From CAWBCI01 sp963787195 (GTDB lineage Bacteria > Bacteroidota > Bacteroidia > Bacteroidales > JAGOPY01): a DNA stretch of 23,014 nucleotides. The stretch spans positions 1 to 23,014 of the forward strand of contig CAWBCI010000047.1 of assembly GCA_963787195.1 (NCBI GenBank). The letters run 5' to 3'. This document shows positions 11,876 through 20,319 of this stretch, one piece after another. The notes under the pieces are model-generated. The model made no database searches, had not been told where the DNA came from, and saw only the letters and a list, made by a program, of their open reading frames with translations. Both the position numbers and the translations under genes were made by a program. How positions within the stretch are numbered: the first letter of the stretch is position 1; each line of letters opens with the position of its first letter.

Positions 11876-13513
11876 ATGGCCCGGGATAAGTTTTTACATA
11901 AAGTCAGAAGATTTCTTCGTCCCAGGGATTCTGTTTTTCATCCCATGAACAAAGGCTACAAGTGGTGGGTCCTGGCGAATGTCATGATCGGTACCTTCAT
12001 GGCAGTGCTGGACGCGACTATTGTAAATGTGGCGCTTCCCAAGATCATGGCATCTTTTGGTGTGGGGATTGATAAGATCGAATGGGTGCTGACCGGCTAT
12101 ATGCTGGCAATGGCGGTGATGCTCCCGGCTTCCGCCTGGCTGGCCGACCGCTTTGGGTATAAAAGGATCTATTTTATAGGACTTCTGTTATTCACCTTTG
12201 GCTCTTTCATGTGTGGCCTTTCACATGATGAAAATATGCTGATCTTTTCGAGGGTCATCCAGGGCCTGGGGGCCGGAGCGGTCCAGCCTATCGGAATGGC
12301 CATAGTAACCCGTGAATTCCCGCCCAAACAAAGAGGTATTGCCCTGGGTTTCTGGGCAGTGGCCGCTGCTGCTTCCGCATCCTTCGGACCTATGATAGGT
12401 GGCTACCTGGTAGACTATTTTAACTGGCAACTGATATTCGACCTGAACGTTCCCATAGGTATTATCGGACTGGCTGTTACGGTGATCATCCAGAAAGAGT
12501 ACAAGAACCTTAATGTGAAGGGTTTCGATATGATAGGATTCATTTCAGCCGGTATTTTTCTCCCGCTTGTGCTTTATGCACTGGCTGAAGGCAATGCGGC
12601 GACAAATTCAGCCGGCTGGTCAGCTCCCTATATTTTGGCCTGTTTTGCCATTGCAGCTATTTTCTTTGTCGTTTTCATCATTGCCGAACTGAATGTTAAG
12701 AATCCCTTGATAGACCTGCGATTGTTCCGCTATCATAATTTTGCCATTACCAATATTATCATGGTGCTTTTTGGTATGGGGATGTTCGGGAGTATTTTTC
12801 TGCTTCCCTTATATATGCAGAACGGACTTGGATATACGGCCCTGCAGGCGGGACTTGTCTTCCTTCCCATCGGGATCATACAGGGAATAACCTCGCCCAT
12901 TGCGGGCCGGGTGGCAGATAAGACCGGTGCCAAAATTCCCCTCGTTATTGGAATTATCCTGCTGGCGGCCAGTTTCTATATGAACTATTTCCTCTCATTC
13001 CTGACGGAACATCATTATATAATGGTTTCCCTGTACTTAAGGGGATTGGGGATGGGGATGATGTTTGCTCCCCTGGCAGCCATTTCACTTTCTGAAATAC
13101 CCAGGGAAAAAATGGCCCAGGCCTCCGGCCTTTTTAACGTTGTAAGGCAACTGGGTGGAAGTTTCGGGGTGGCAATGCTTACGACTATTCTGACGGTGAG
13201 GATAAAATATCATGCACAGATCTATGGAAGCGGACTTGATTCGAATTCACAGGTTTTTCACAATGTAAGCGGGCACCTTACTGCTTTCGCTCAACAGACA
13301 ATGGGAAGTATTGGTTCCGAGGCACACAGCCAGGGCCTGGCCTTACTTTATTCAAACATAAATATACAAGCATTCATTCAGGGAATTAATGATGATTTTC
13401 TGATTGCAGCAATTATCACTATAATCGGGATCATACCCGTTCTATGGCTGCGGAGAAATAACAAACATTCTCATTCCAATGAAACAGAGGAAAAACAATA
13501 TGAAAAGCAATAA
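11876..13513 (+). CDS. EmrB/QacA-type MFS drug exporter (DHA2, 14 TM)
   Basis: 545 residues with a pattern of about 14 hydrophobic segments. Family motifs are present: LDATIVNVALPKI in TM1 (45-57), motif A LADRFGYKRIY (89-99) and the antiporter-type motif C region GPMIGGYLVDYFNWQLIF, followed by LNVPIG. These place it in the DHA2 proton-driven exporters. The ATG at 11876 follows the adaptor stop by two bases; relatives often begin near the internal Met24 (position 11945, MNKGYKWW), so the first 23 residues may be a local extension. The 3' end overlaps the start of the TolC gene by 14 bases. Substrates cannot be told from sequence. Confidence 0.92.
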   Translation: MARDKFLHKVRRFLRPRDSVFHPMNKGYKWWVLANVMIGTFMAVLDATIVNVALPKIMASFGVGIDKIEWVLTGYMLAMAVMLPASAWLADRFGYKRIYFIGLLLFTFGSFMCGLSHDENMLIFSRVIQGLGAGAVQPIGMAIVTREFPPKQRGIALGFWAVAAAASASFGPMIGGYLVDYFNWQLIFDLNVPIGIIGLAVTVIIQKEYKNLNVKGFDMIGFISAGIFLPLVLYALAEGNAATNSAGWSAPYILACFAIAAIFFVVFIIAELNVKNPLIDLRLFRYHNFAITNIIMVLFGMGMFGSIFLLPLYMQNGLGYTALQAGLVFLPIGIIQGITSPIAGRVADKTGAKIPLVIGIILLAASFYMNYFLSFLTEHHYIMVSLYLRGLGMGMMFAPLAAISLSEIPREKMAQASGLFNVVRQLGGSFGVAMLTTILTVRIKYHAQIYGSGLDSNSQVFHNVSGHLTAFAQQTMGSIGSEAHSQGLALLYSNINIQAFIQGINDDFLIAAIITIIGIIPVLWLRRNNKHSHSNETEEKQYEKQ

Positions 13514-14837
13514 TTTAAGGAAGGGATTGATACTTCTTTTAGTTCTATCAGGTCAAATAGTTTTTGGTCAGGCTGTGCTGCCGGATACCTTAAATGGCAG
13601 CAGCAATGATTCATTAAGGCTGGAGCAAACGATCCGTCAGGTGCTGGCAAATTATCCTACGGTTAAACTGTCGCAGGAAGCCCTGAATGCAGCAGATGCC
13701 AAAATCAGTCTGGCAAAAAGCGGCTGGTATCCGGACGTGGATTTCAGCGCTTCCTATACCCGCCTGGGACCGGTAACCGAATTTACGATCCCACAAATTG
13801 GTCATGTTCAGTTATACCCGGCCGACAATTATGCCGCTGCTGTCAATTATCATCAGAATATCTATGATTTTGGAAAGACTTCACGGAATGTCGATCTGGA
13901 AAAGGAAAGTAAAAAACTCAACGAGCTAAGTCTCGACCAGGTAAAGCAAAAGCTTTCGATGGCCGTTGTAAATAATTTTTTCAGCCTTGCCTTTTTGCAG
14001 GAAGCCATTCATATCAAGGACCAGGAACTGAAAAACCTCTATGATCACCTTGAATTTGTGCAAAAGAAGAAAGAAACCGGTTCAGCTACCCAGTATGAAC
14101 TGCTGTCGACCAAAGTCAGGATTTCTTCAGTAGAAAGCCAGAAAGTAGATTTGCTGAGTTCGAGGGACGTACAGGTTTCCATCCTGAATAACCTCCTGGG
14201 GGAAGCTGCCAATACGGAGCATAAAGTGAAGTATGACCTGAATGCATTAGCTCCCTCACTGCCGGAAGATTCGCTGGTTTCCTATGCCATGGATCACCGG
14301 GATGAAATGATGATGGCCAGGAAGAAAACCGATCTTGCTAATCTCCGTTATAAAGTGATTAAAGCCCAAAACAACCCCGTTTTCAGTTTGTTTGCTTCGG
14401 GTGGGGCTAAGAATGGATACTTTCCAAACCTGAATGACCTGAAAGCTAATTATACTGTGGGGCTGGGTTTCAGAATTCCCATATATGACGGATCAAGGAC
14501 TAAATTCAGCCTACAGCAGGCAAATTCCGGCATTGCATCTTCCGGTTTTGAAACCGAACTTACACGCCGGACTCTTAGCAATGAAGTGGTTGAGAATGAA
14601 ACCCGTCTAAAGGCTGCTTCACAGAAAGTAAAACAATTTGAAATGCAGGTAGAACAGGCTACAGAAGCTTATAATCTCGCGATGACCAATTTCAAGGCAG
14701 GTGCAGTTACGAATCTGGATTTACTGGACGCCTCAACTTCTTTGTCGGAAAGTAATCTGATGCTTCTTAAATCCAGGATAGATTACCTGGTGAATATATA
14801 TAGCCTTAAAGTGGCCCTTGGTGAGAAATTGTATTAA
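13500..14837 (+). CDS. TolC-family outer-membrane efflux channel
   Basis: I choose ATG 13500 over 13479, because GAGGAAAAACAAT precedes it at Shine-Dalgarno distance and the protein then begins with a clean signal peptide (MKSNNLRKGLILLLVLSGQI...FGQ). The 445-residue protein shows the two-fold OEP repeat: IRQVLANYPTVKLSQEALNA with DAKISLAKSGWYPDVDFSAS in the first half, and ANLRYKVIKAQNNPVFSL with the closing NLDLLDASTSLSESN helix in the second. Trimers form an outer-membrane barrel and periplasmic tunnel. Its start overlaps the exporter gene, completing the operon. The stop is 21 bases from the end of the convergent acyl-CoA synthetase gene. Confidence 0.9.
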   Translation: MKSNNLRKGLILLLVLSGQIVFGQAVLPDTLNGSSNDSLRLEQTIRQVLANYPTVKLSQEALNAADAKISLAKSGWYPDVDFSASYTRLGPVTEFTIPQIGHVQLYPADNYAAAVNYHQNIYDFGKTSRNVDLEKESKKLNELSLDQVKQKLSMAVVNNFFSLAFLQEAIHIKDQELKNLYDHLEFVQKKKETGSATQYELLSTKVRISSVESQKVDLLSSRDVQVSILNNLLGEAANTEHKVKYDLNALAPSLPEDSLVSYAMDHRDEMMMARKKTDLANLRYKVIKAQNNPVFSLFASGGAKNGYFPNLNDLKANYTVGLGFRIPIYDGSRTKFSLQQANSGIASSGFETELTRRTLSNEVVENETRLKAASQKVKQFEMQVEQATEAYNLAMTNFKAGAVTNLDLLDASTSLSESNLMLLKSRIDYLVNIYSLKVALGEKLY

Positions 14838-14858
14838 CGAAGAGATTTTCTGAGTCTA

Positions 14859-16457
14859 CTAATTAATCCTCTTTTCTTTACCTGACCATTCTTTTTCCCG
14901 AAGGATATATTTCTGGATTTTTCCGGTGGAAGTTTTGGGGAGTTCTCCGAATTCTATGGATGCAGGGCATTTGAAATGAGCTATCTGATCCCGGCAAAAG
15001 CTGAGGATTTCTTCCGAGCTGGCAGAAGCCCCTCTTTTCAATGTCACAAATGCTTTCGGCCTTTCTCCCCATTTTTCATCGGGGATAGCTACAACGGCGC
15101 ATTCCAGAATAGCCGGATGCCGGACTATGGCCTGTTCTATCTCGATGGTAGAGATGTTTTCACCCCCTGAAATAATGATATCTTTCAGCCGGTCCCTTAG
15201 CTCAATATAGCCATCCGGATGCCAAACCGCCAGATCACCTGAGTGAAACCATCCGCCCCGGAATGCCCTTGCGGTTTCCTCCGGCTGCATAAAATATTCC
15301 TTCATCACATTATTCCCCTGCATGATGACTTCACCTATAGTCATACCATCCTGAGGAACATCATTCATAAAATCGTCAACTACCCGCACAAGGTCGGCCG
15401 TAATGTAAGCCTGACCCTGCCGCGACCGGAGTTTTGCCTGTTCTTCATCTGATAGCAGGTCCCAGGCGGGTTTCCAGGTACATACTGTGATTGGACCGTA
15501 TGTCTCAGTTAAACCGTAAACATGCACAGGATGAAAGTTTAACTCCTTCAATTTTCCCAGCAGGGTCGGGGAGGGGGGCGCTCCGGCTATAGTTACGGTA
15601 ACCGGCTTGTCAAGCGGGCCGGCCAGAGGATGGTTTACCAGCATGACCTGCAGTGTTGGTGCTCCGTTGAAGTGGGTTACGCCTTCAGTCCGGATCAGGC
15701 CCCAGATGATCTCCGGATCGGTTTTTCTAAGGCAGACATGAGTTGCACCAATGGCAGTCACAGCCCAGGTAAAGCACCAGCCGTTACAATGGAACATGGG
15801 AAGGGTCCACAGGTAAACACTATCCCGCTTCATCCCTGTTTCGCTCACTTCTCCCAGGGCGTTCAGATAAGCTCCGCGATGTGTGTATATGACTCCTTTT
15901 GGCTTTCCGGTTGTCCCGGATGTGTAATTAAGTGTAATGGGATCTTCTTCATTGTCAGGAAGTCCCTCGCTGAATTCAGGGTCACCTCCTGCCAGCCATT
16001 GCTCGTAGGGATCTTCAGGAGAAGCACTGTCGTTTATTTGTATGACCTGTAAACCGTCCAGGTCCACTATATTTATCAGAGTTGTCAGTTCTTTGTCTAC
16101 AAATAAAAAACGTGCTCCGGAATGTTTCAGGATATAGGCGATCTCATCTCCGTTAAGCCTTATGTTTATAGCCAGTAATATCCCGCCGGCCGCCGGAACA
16201 GCAAAATGAGCTTCCAGCAATGCAGGTGTATTCGGACATAGAAAGGCAACCCGGTCCTGCTTTTTCAGGCCTTCATTTATGAGCCGGCTGGCGAATCTAT
16301 TGACTCTTTCCTCAAACTGAGCATAGGTGTATCGCCTTTTCCCATGAACTATTGCCGTTTTTTCAGGCATTATATAGGCTGTCCGCCTGAGAAAACTAAT
16401 GGGACTAAGCTCGGTCCTGTATACGGACCTACTCCCTGAAATTTCTTTTGATTTCAT
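14859..16457 (-). CDS. AMP-forming acyl-CoA synthetase
   Basis: 532 residues of the ANL superfamily. The P-loop-like motif NYTSGTTGKPKGVIYTH (177-193), the adenine motif HVYGLTETYG (312-321), the SGD of motif A8 (GGWFHSGDLAVWHPDGYIEL), the hinge region RDRLKDIIISGGENIS and the catalytic Lys513 (PKTSTGKIQKYI) are all intact. The opening LSPISFLRRTAYIMPEKTAI is like the AAE/AlkK-type enzymes acting on short to medium acyl or related carboxylates. The enzyme adenylates a carboxylic acid with ATP and transfers it to CoA; chain length is not predictable here. It stands alone on the minus strand, with a nested dyad 39 bases before its ATG that may regulate it. Confidence 0.9.
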   Translation of the reverse strand: MKSKEISGSRSVYRTELSPISFLRRTAYIMPEKTAIVHGKRRYTYAQFEERVNRFASRLINEGLKKQDRVAFLCPNTPALLEAHFAVPAAGGILLAINIRLNGDEIAYILKHSGARFLFVDKELTTLINIVDLDGLQVIQINDSASPEDPYEQWLAGGDPEFSEGLPDNEEDPITLNYTSGTTGKPKGVIYTHRGAYLNALGEVSETGMKRDSVYLWTLPMFHCNGWCFTWAVTAIGATHVCLRKTDPEIIWGLIRTEGVTHFNGAPTLQVMLVNHPLAGPLDKPVTVTIAGAPPSPTLLGKLKELNFHPVHVYGLTETYGPITVCTWKPAWDLLSDEEQAKLRSRQGQAYITADLVRVVDDFMNDVPQDGMTIGEVIMQGNNVMKEYFMQPEETARAFRGGWFHSGDLAVWHPDGYIELRDRLKDIIISGGENISTIEIEQAIVRHPAILECAVVAIPDEKWGERPKAFVTLKRGASASSEEILSFCRDQIAHFKCPASIEFGELPKTSTGKIQKYILREKEWSGKEKRIN

Positions 16458-16495
16458 GATCCGGAATATTTTCAGTTTCAGGGAAATGAAAAATC

Positions 16496-16555
16496 GGATT
16501 CAATTCCCTTAAATATTTATAATGTATAAATATATTGAAAGGAATCGTTGAATCC
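16496..16555. promoter_or_regulatory. 60-bp nested dyad upstream of the acyl-CoA synthetase
   Basis: Three nested inverted pairs share one centre: GGATTCAA/TTGAATCC (16496-16503, 16548-16555), ATTCC/GGAAT (16503-16507, 16541-16545) and ATATTTATA/TATAAATAT (16513-16521, 16525-16533) around ATG. Length, nesting and position suggest an operator or a structured leader (inference). Confidence 0.6.
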
Positions 16556-16591
16556 AATTCTTCTGCTGAAAATTATTGAATCAATGAGACT

Positions 16592-16740
16592 CAATTTTTT
16601 CAAGCGGAGCGAAGAAAAAATTGTTAGTCGAATTGATCCCGAAAAGACGAAGTCTTATTCGGGATCTGATGGGACTATATTCCCCGTCTCTTGAGACGAA
16701 TAAGAGATATTTCCTTAAGATACCCCGCTGCTTGCGGCGG
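16592..16740 (-). terminator. Group of hairpins after deaD, probably terminators
   Basis: In the 342-base gap at 16458-16799 lie CAATTTTTTC/GAAAAAATTG (16592-16601, 16614-16623) and GATCCCGAAAAGAC/GTCTTATTCGGGATC with loop GAA (16635-16666, one bulge). There are also CGTCTC-TT-GAGACG (16685-16698) and CCGC/GCGG near 16725-16737. On the minus strand the GATCCCG hairpin is followed at some distance by T6, as for a terminator of the helicase transcript. A lone TTAGTCG sits at 16624-16630. No gene seen. Confidence 0.5.
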
Positions 16741-16799
16741 AATAGTTTATTGATTTCCGGACTTTGATTAAAATGTAATCCGAAGAAGTTTTAAGCGGA

Positions 16800-18587
16800 T
16801 TAGTACCTGGCCTTCCCAAATTTCTTCTTATCCGGGTTGGATTTTTTCTTGCTTTTCACAAAACGGCTGTCTTTATGAACAGATTCCGGTTCCGACAATG
16901 TCGGTTGTACGGTGACCCATTCTCCCTCAAATTCTACTTCAGTTTTGAAAGCGTCCAGAATTTCTCTCTGGTATTGGCTGTCGGCTTCGAAGAATGAAAA
17001 TTTCTTGAGGATTTCTATTTTCCCAATAGGGATGCTCCGGTTATTGGTCTGTTCATTGATCAAACCTATCAGGCGGGCTGCATTCAGATTATTTTTAGAA
17101 CCGACATTTATGTGGAAGCGGGAGAAATTGCCTGAATTCCTGCTTTTCTTGTCTTCCCTGTTACCCCGTTCACTTCTTGCACCCCTTTCACTTCTTGCAC
17201 CTCTTTCACCTCTCTCACCCCTTTCACTCCGCTCACCTCTTCGGCTTACTTTATCAGAAATCGAAGCATTCAGGTCCCTGGCATTTTTGTAATAGTCCAG
17301 GAAGCGGTTGAATTCAACAGATACGAAATGCTTGATCAGTTCTTCACGGTCGAGCCACTCAAGTTTTTTATAAATGACAGGCAGGAAACTGTTTATCTGT
17401 TCCTCATTCACCTGCACATTTTCCATTTTGTCGACCATATTGAATAATTGCTTTTCGCAAATATCCTTACCACTGGGGACCTGCATTTTTACAAAGTTCT
17501 TGCGGGTGATCTTTTCCAGACTGTTGATCTTGTTTACTTCCCGGGTATGGATAATGGATATACAGATGCCGGTTTTACCGGCACGTCCGGTCCGGCCGCT
17601 GCGATGAATATATATATCAAGGTCATCCGGCAGGTCATAGTTGATAATGTGTGTAAGGTCGTTTACATCCAGGCCGCGTGCTGCTACATCGGTAGCAACG
17701 AGGATCTGGAGCTGTTTCAGCCTGAAACGGTTCATCACATAGTCGCGCTGAGCCTGTGAAAGGTCACCGTGAAGGGTATCTGCATTGTATCCGTCATTCA
17801 TCAGCTTTTCAGCAACTTCCCGGGTAACCTGACGGGTACGGCAAAACACTATCCCATATATATCAGGATGGATGTCAGCTATTCTTTTAAGGGTTTCGTA
17901 GCGGTCCCTTGCATTTACCACATAAAATTCATGACTCACATTATCAGCCCCTGCATTCCTTTTTCCAACTTCTATTTCCATGGGCTTCGACATATATTTG
18001 CGTGATATATCAGCAATTTCCCGGGGCATGGTTGCTGAGAACAGCATAGTCCTTTTTTCTTTTGGAGTTTCAGCCAGAATAGTGTCAAGTTCTTCCTTAA
18101 AACCCATATTCAGCATTTCATCCGCCTCGTCCAGTACCAGCCATTTGATGCTATTGACATTCAGGGCTTTTCTGCGGATCAGGTCCAGCATTCTGCCGGG
18201 GGTTCCGACAACCATCTGCCGGCCTTCCTTGAGATGCTTAATCTGATTGGTAATACTGGATCCTCCATAAACTGCTTCTACTTTGAAAGCGGGCATGTAT
18301 TTGGCGTATTTTTCAACATCCGCTGTAATCTGCATGCACAATTCTCTGGTAGGACATAATACAAGTGTCTGGATTTTTTTAGATGAAAGATCGCTTTGTT
18401 GAATCAGGGGAAGCCCAAAAGCTGCCGTTTTTCCTGTGCCTGTCTGTGCCAGTGAAATAATGTCTTCTTCTGTATTCAGAATGGCAGGTATAGTCCTTAA
18501 TTGGATGGGTGTCGGATCAATAAATCCGAGGTCATCAATTGCCCGGATTAATTCCGGGATGAGCCCGGTCTCTTTAAATGTTGTCAT
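16800..18587 (-). CDS. deaD: DEAD-box RNA helicase with DbpA-type RNA-binding domain
   Basis: 595 residues with all helicase motifs: Q motif GFIDPTPIQ (21-29), I AQTGTGKT (47-54), Ia PTREL (79-83), Ib TPGR (129-132), II DEAD (153-156), III SAT (184-186), V ATDVAARGLD (298-307) and VI HRSGRTGR (328-335). A linker with an RG-rich tandem region (~448-476, ERGERGERGARSERGARSE) precedes a DbpA RNA-binding domain (~487-560, FHINVGSKNNLNAARLIGLI) and a Lys-rich tail. This is the CsdA/DeaD-type helicase that unwinds rRNA and mRNA structures in ribosome assembly and cold adaptation. A promoter-like TACCTTTG lies about 155 bases upstream, giving a long leader as is common for cold-shock helicases (inference). 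Confidence 0.93.
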   Translation of the reverse strand: MTTFKETGLIPELIRAIDDLGFIDPTPIQLRTIPAILNTEEDIISLAQTGTGKTAAFGLPLIQQSDLSSKKIQTLVLCPTRELCMQITADVEKYAKYMPAFKVEAVYGGSSITNQIKHLKEGRQMVVGTPGRMLDLIRRKALNVNSIKWLVLDEADEMLNMGFKEELDTILAETPKEKRTMLFSATMPREIADISRKYMSKPMEIEVGKRNAGADNVSHEFYVVNARDRYETLKRIADIHPDIYGIVFCRTRQVTREVAEKLMNDGYNADTLHGDLSQAQRDYVMNRFRLKQLQILVATDVAARGLDVNDLTHIINYDLPDDLDIYIHRSGRTGRAGKTGICISIIHTREVNKINSLEKITRKNFVKMQVPSGKDICEKQLFNMVDKMENVQVNEEQINSFLPVIYKKLEWLDREELIKHFVSVEFNRFLDYYKNARDLNASISDKVSRRGERSERGERGERGARSERGARSERGNREDKKSRNSGNFSRFHINVGSKNNLNAARLIGLINEQTNNRSIPIGKIEILKKFSFFEADSQYQREILDAFKTEVEFEGEWVTVQPTLSEPESVHKDSRFVKSKKKSNPDKKKFGKARY

Positions 18588-18741
18588 AAATTTTTATCTT
18601 ATATTCTCCCGCTCAAAACAAACTCCTCTTATAATTTTCTGGAAATGGAATTACGGATCTTGGTTAAACTTTCAGTCAGACCGGGTAATTGATTTGTTTT
18701 CAGGATATCATTTACTGTAACAGGGGTTATGAAGCAGCCGG

Positions 18742-18749
18742 CAAAGGTA
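18742..18749 (-). promoter_or_regulatory. -7-like box of deaD
   Basis: TACCTTTG on the minus strand matches TAnnTTTG. A TTG lies upstream at a spacing of only 16 bases, shorter than usual, so the -33 is weak. The predicted transcript would have a leader of roughly 150 bases. Confidence 0.4.
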
Positions 18750-18918
18750 GTCTATTTTTTGAAAGCAATTATAAAAAGTTTTTTGGATGATGCGGAATCA
18801 TAGCCACTATCACCTGAAAGCCTGTCCGGTATGATTTTTTTCAAACATTTCACCTCAATTATTATGATCCCTTATAGCTTAAATATCAAGTCATGCCTCT
18901 CCACTTTTTCAAATTTAT

Positions 18919-18926
18919 TACTTTTG
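18919..18926 (+). promoter_or_regulatory. -7-like box of the cysteate synthase-like gene
   Basis: TACTTTTG fits TAnnTTTG and lies 28 bases before the ATG at 18955. No clear -33 TTTG is present 19-21 bases upstream. An identical -7 box occurs before the next gene (20295-20302). Confidence 0.4.
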
Positions 18927-18954
18927 CTCTGCGATTTCGGAAAAACAGATCAGA

Positions 18955-20286
18955 ATGGAGGAACAGATTAGTTTGGAGCAAAAACACAGTCATGAGGACC
19001 GAATACCCAGGACAGTTTATCAACTGCAGTCGGGTATCAGTGGAAAGGTCTTTGACGACCTGGGCTGGGTATTGGATTGCCCCGATGATAAAAAGCCGGC
19101 CCTTATACGTGCTGTTTATCAAAAAAAACAGCTTGAAGTCAAGGGGAATGGATATGGCCTCTATCGTTTTGCCGATTGGTTGCCGGTTAACCGTATGCTA
19201 CAGGGTTCTTCCGCACCAGTAACCTATAAAAGTGAAGGATTGGCCCGGAGACTTGGACTGAAAAATTTATATATTACATTCAGTGGATATTGGCCTGAAA
19301 AAGGGGCTTTTATGAAGACCTGTTCCTTCAAGGAAACCGAAGCCTATTCAGTTTGTTCCCGGCTTGAGCCGGGTATGGATAAAATCCTGGTAGTGGCTTC
19401 AGCGGGAAATACAGCCAGGGCTTTTGCACGTGTTTGCTCCGACAATAATATACCTTTATTACTTTGCGTCCCGGAAGATAATCTGGATGCCCTCTGGTTC
19501 GACGAACCCATTCAGGATTGCTGCGTGAAACTGGTCGTTTCCAAAAAGGGAAGCGATTATTCGGACGCGATACATCTCTCTTCACTGGCCTGTAAATCGG
19601 ATAAATTCATACCCGAAGGAGGTGCAAAGAATATCGCACGCCGTGACGGGATGGGTACTACTGTCCTCTCTGCCGTCACCACCATTGGCAGCATCCCTGA
19701 TTTTTATTTCCAGGCTGTGGGAAGCGGTACCGGTGCCATAGCTGCCTGGGAAGCCAATCTGAGGCTGATAGAAGACGGTCGTTACGGAACCAATAAGATG
19801 AAATTATTTGTTTCACAGAATCTTCCCTTTCATCCCATTTATGATGCATGGACCGCGGGTTCAAGAAATATGCTCGCTATGGATGATGACCTGGCCCGTT
19901 TAAACGTGGAAGTGATCCTCGCCAAAGTCTTGTCAAACCGCAAACCGCCTTATTCCATAGCCGGGGGATTATTCGATGCCCTTCACGATACTCAAGGGGA
20001 AGTGCTGAGAGTGAATAACCATGAACTGAGGAAAGCCAATCGATTGTTTAAAAAACTTGAAGGCATTGATATACACCCTGCTGCGGCCGTTGCTACCGGA
20101 TCGCTGATACAGGCTGTGAAAGACAAACTTGTGCCCAAAGACGCAACAATAATGCTGAATATAACCGGAGGAGGTGAAACCCGTTTCAAAAGCGAAAATA
20201 AATTACACTCCATGAAACCTTCCCTGGTATTTGATATGGATCCTGATCCGGATGAGGTGATCCGAAGACTGTTGGAACTCTATTGA
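18955..20286 (+). CDS. Cysteate synthase-like PLP enzyme (threonine synthase superfamily)
   Basis: 443 residues of the fold-type II PLP family. Lys126 in TCSFKETEA is the expected Schiff-base lysine; SAGNTARAF (149-157) and GSGTGAIAAWEA (256-267) form the cofactor-binding loops. The order and wording (DCPDDKKPALIRAVY, YRFADWLPVNRML, TFSGYWPEKGAFMKTC) follow cysteate synthase, described in Methanosarcina, rather than threonine synthase, whose N-terminal zinc ribbon is absent. Cysteate synthase makes L-cysteate from phosphoserine and sulfite: for coenzyme M in methanogens, and plausibly for sulfonolipids (capnine type) in Bacteroidota. No cysteate acyltransferase gene is in this window. The ATG at 18955 follows a promoter-like box by 28 bases. 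The 3' end carries a promoter for the SpmAB gene. Confidence 0.75.
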   Translation: MEEQISLEQKHSHEDRIPRTVYQLQSGISGKVFDDLGWVLDCPDDKKPALIRAVYQKKQLEVKGNGYGLYRFADWLPVNRMLQGSSAPVTYKSEGLARRLGLKNLYITFSGYWPEKGAFMKTCSFKETEAYSVCSRLEPGMDKILVVASAGNTARAFARVCSDNNIPLLLCVPEDNLDALWFDEPIQDCCVKLVVSKKGSDYSDAIHLSSLACKSDKFIPEGGAKNIARRDGMGTTVLSAVTTIGSIPDFYFQAVGSGTGAIAAWEANLRLIEDGRYGTNKMKLFVSQNLPFHPIYDAWTAGSRNMLAMDDDLARLNVEVILAKVLSNRKPPYSIAGGLFDALHDTQGEVLRVNNHELRKANRLFKKLEGIDIHPAAAVATGSLIQAVKDKLVPKDATIMLNITGGGETRFKSENKLHSMKPSLVFDMDPDPDEVIRRLLELY

Positions 20287-20302
20287 TAAATTCCTACTTT
20301 TG
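20272..20302 (+). promoter_or_regulatory. Promoter of spmAB inside the end of the upstream gene
   Basis: TTG (20272-20274), 20 bases, then TACTTTTG (20295-20302) is a good fit to the Bacteroidota -33/-7 pattern. The -33 lies within the last codons of the cysteate synthase-like gene, and the leader before the ATG at 20320 would be only about 10 bases. Confidence 0.5.
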
Positions 20303-20319
20303 GTTTTTCCTGAAAAATT

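Larger units (their letters stand above)
18588..18954. other. Divergent intergenic region between deaD and the cysteate synthase gene
   Basis: 367 bases without a gene. It holds the minus-strand promoter candidate at 18742-18749 with a ~150-base AT-rich deaD leader, and the plus-strand box at 18919-18926. I see no repeat of the TAGTCG family here. Confidence 0.6.
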
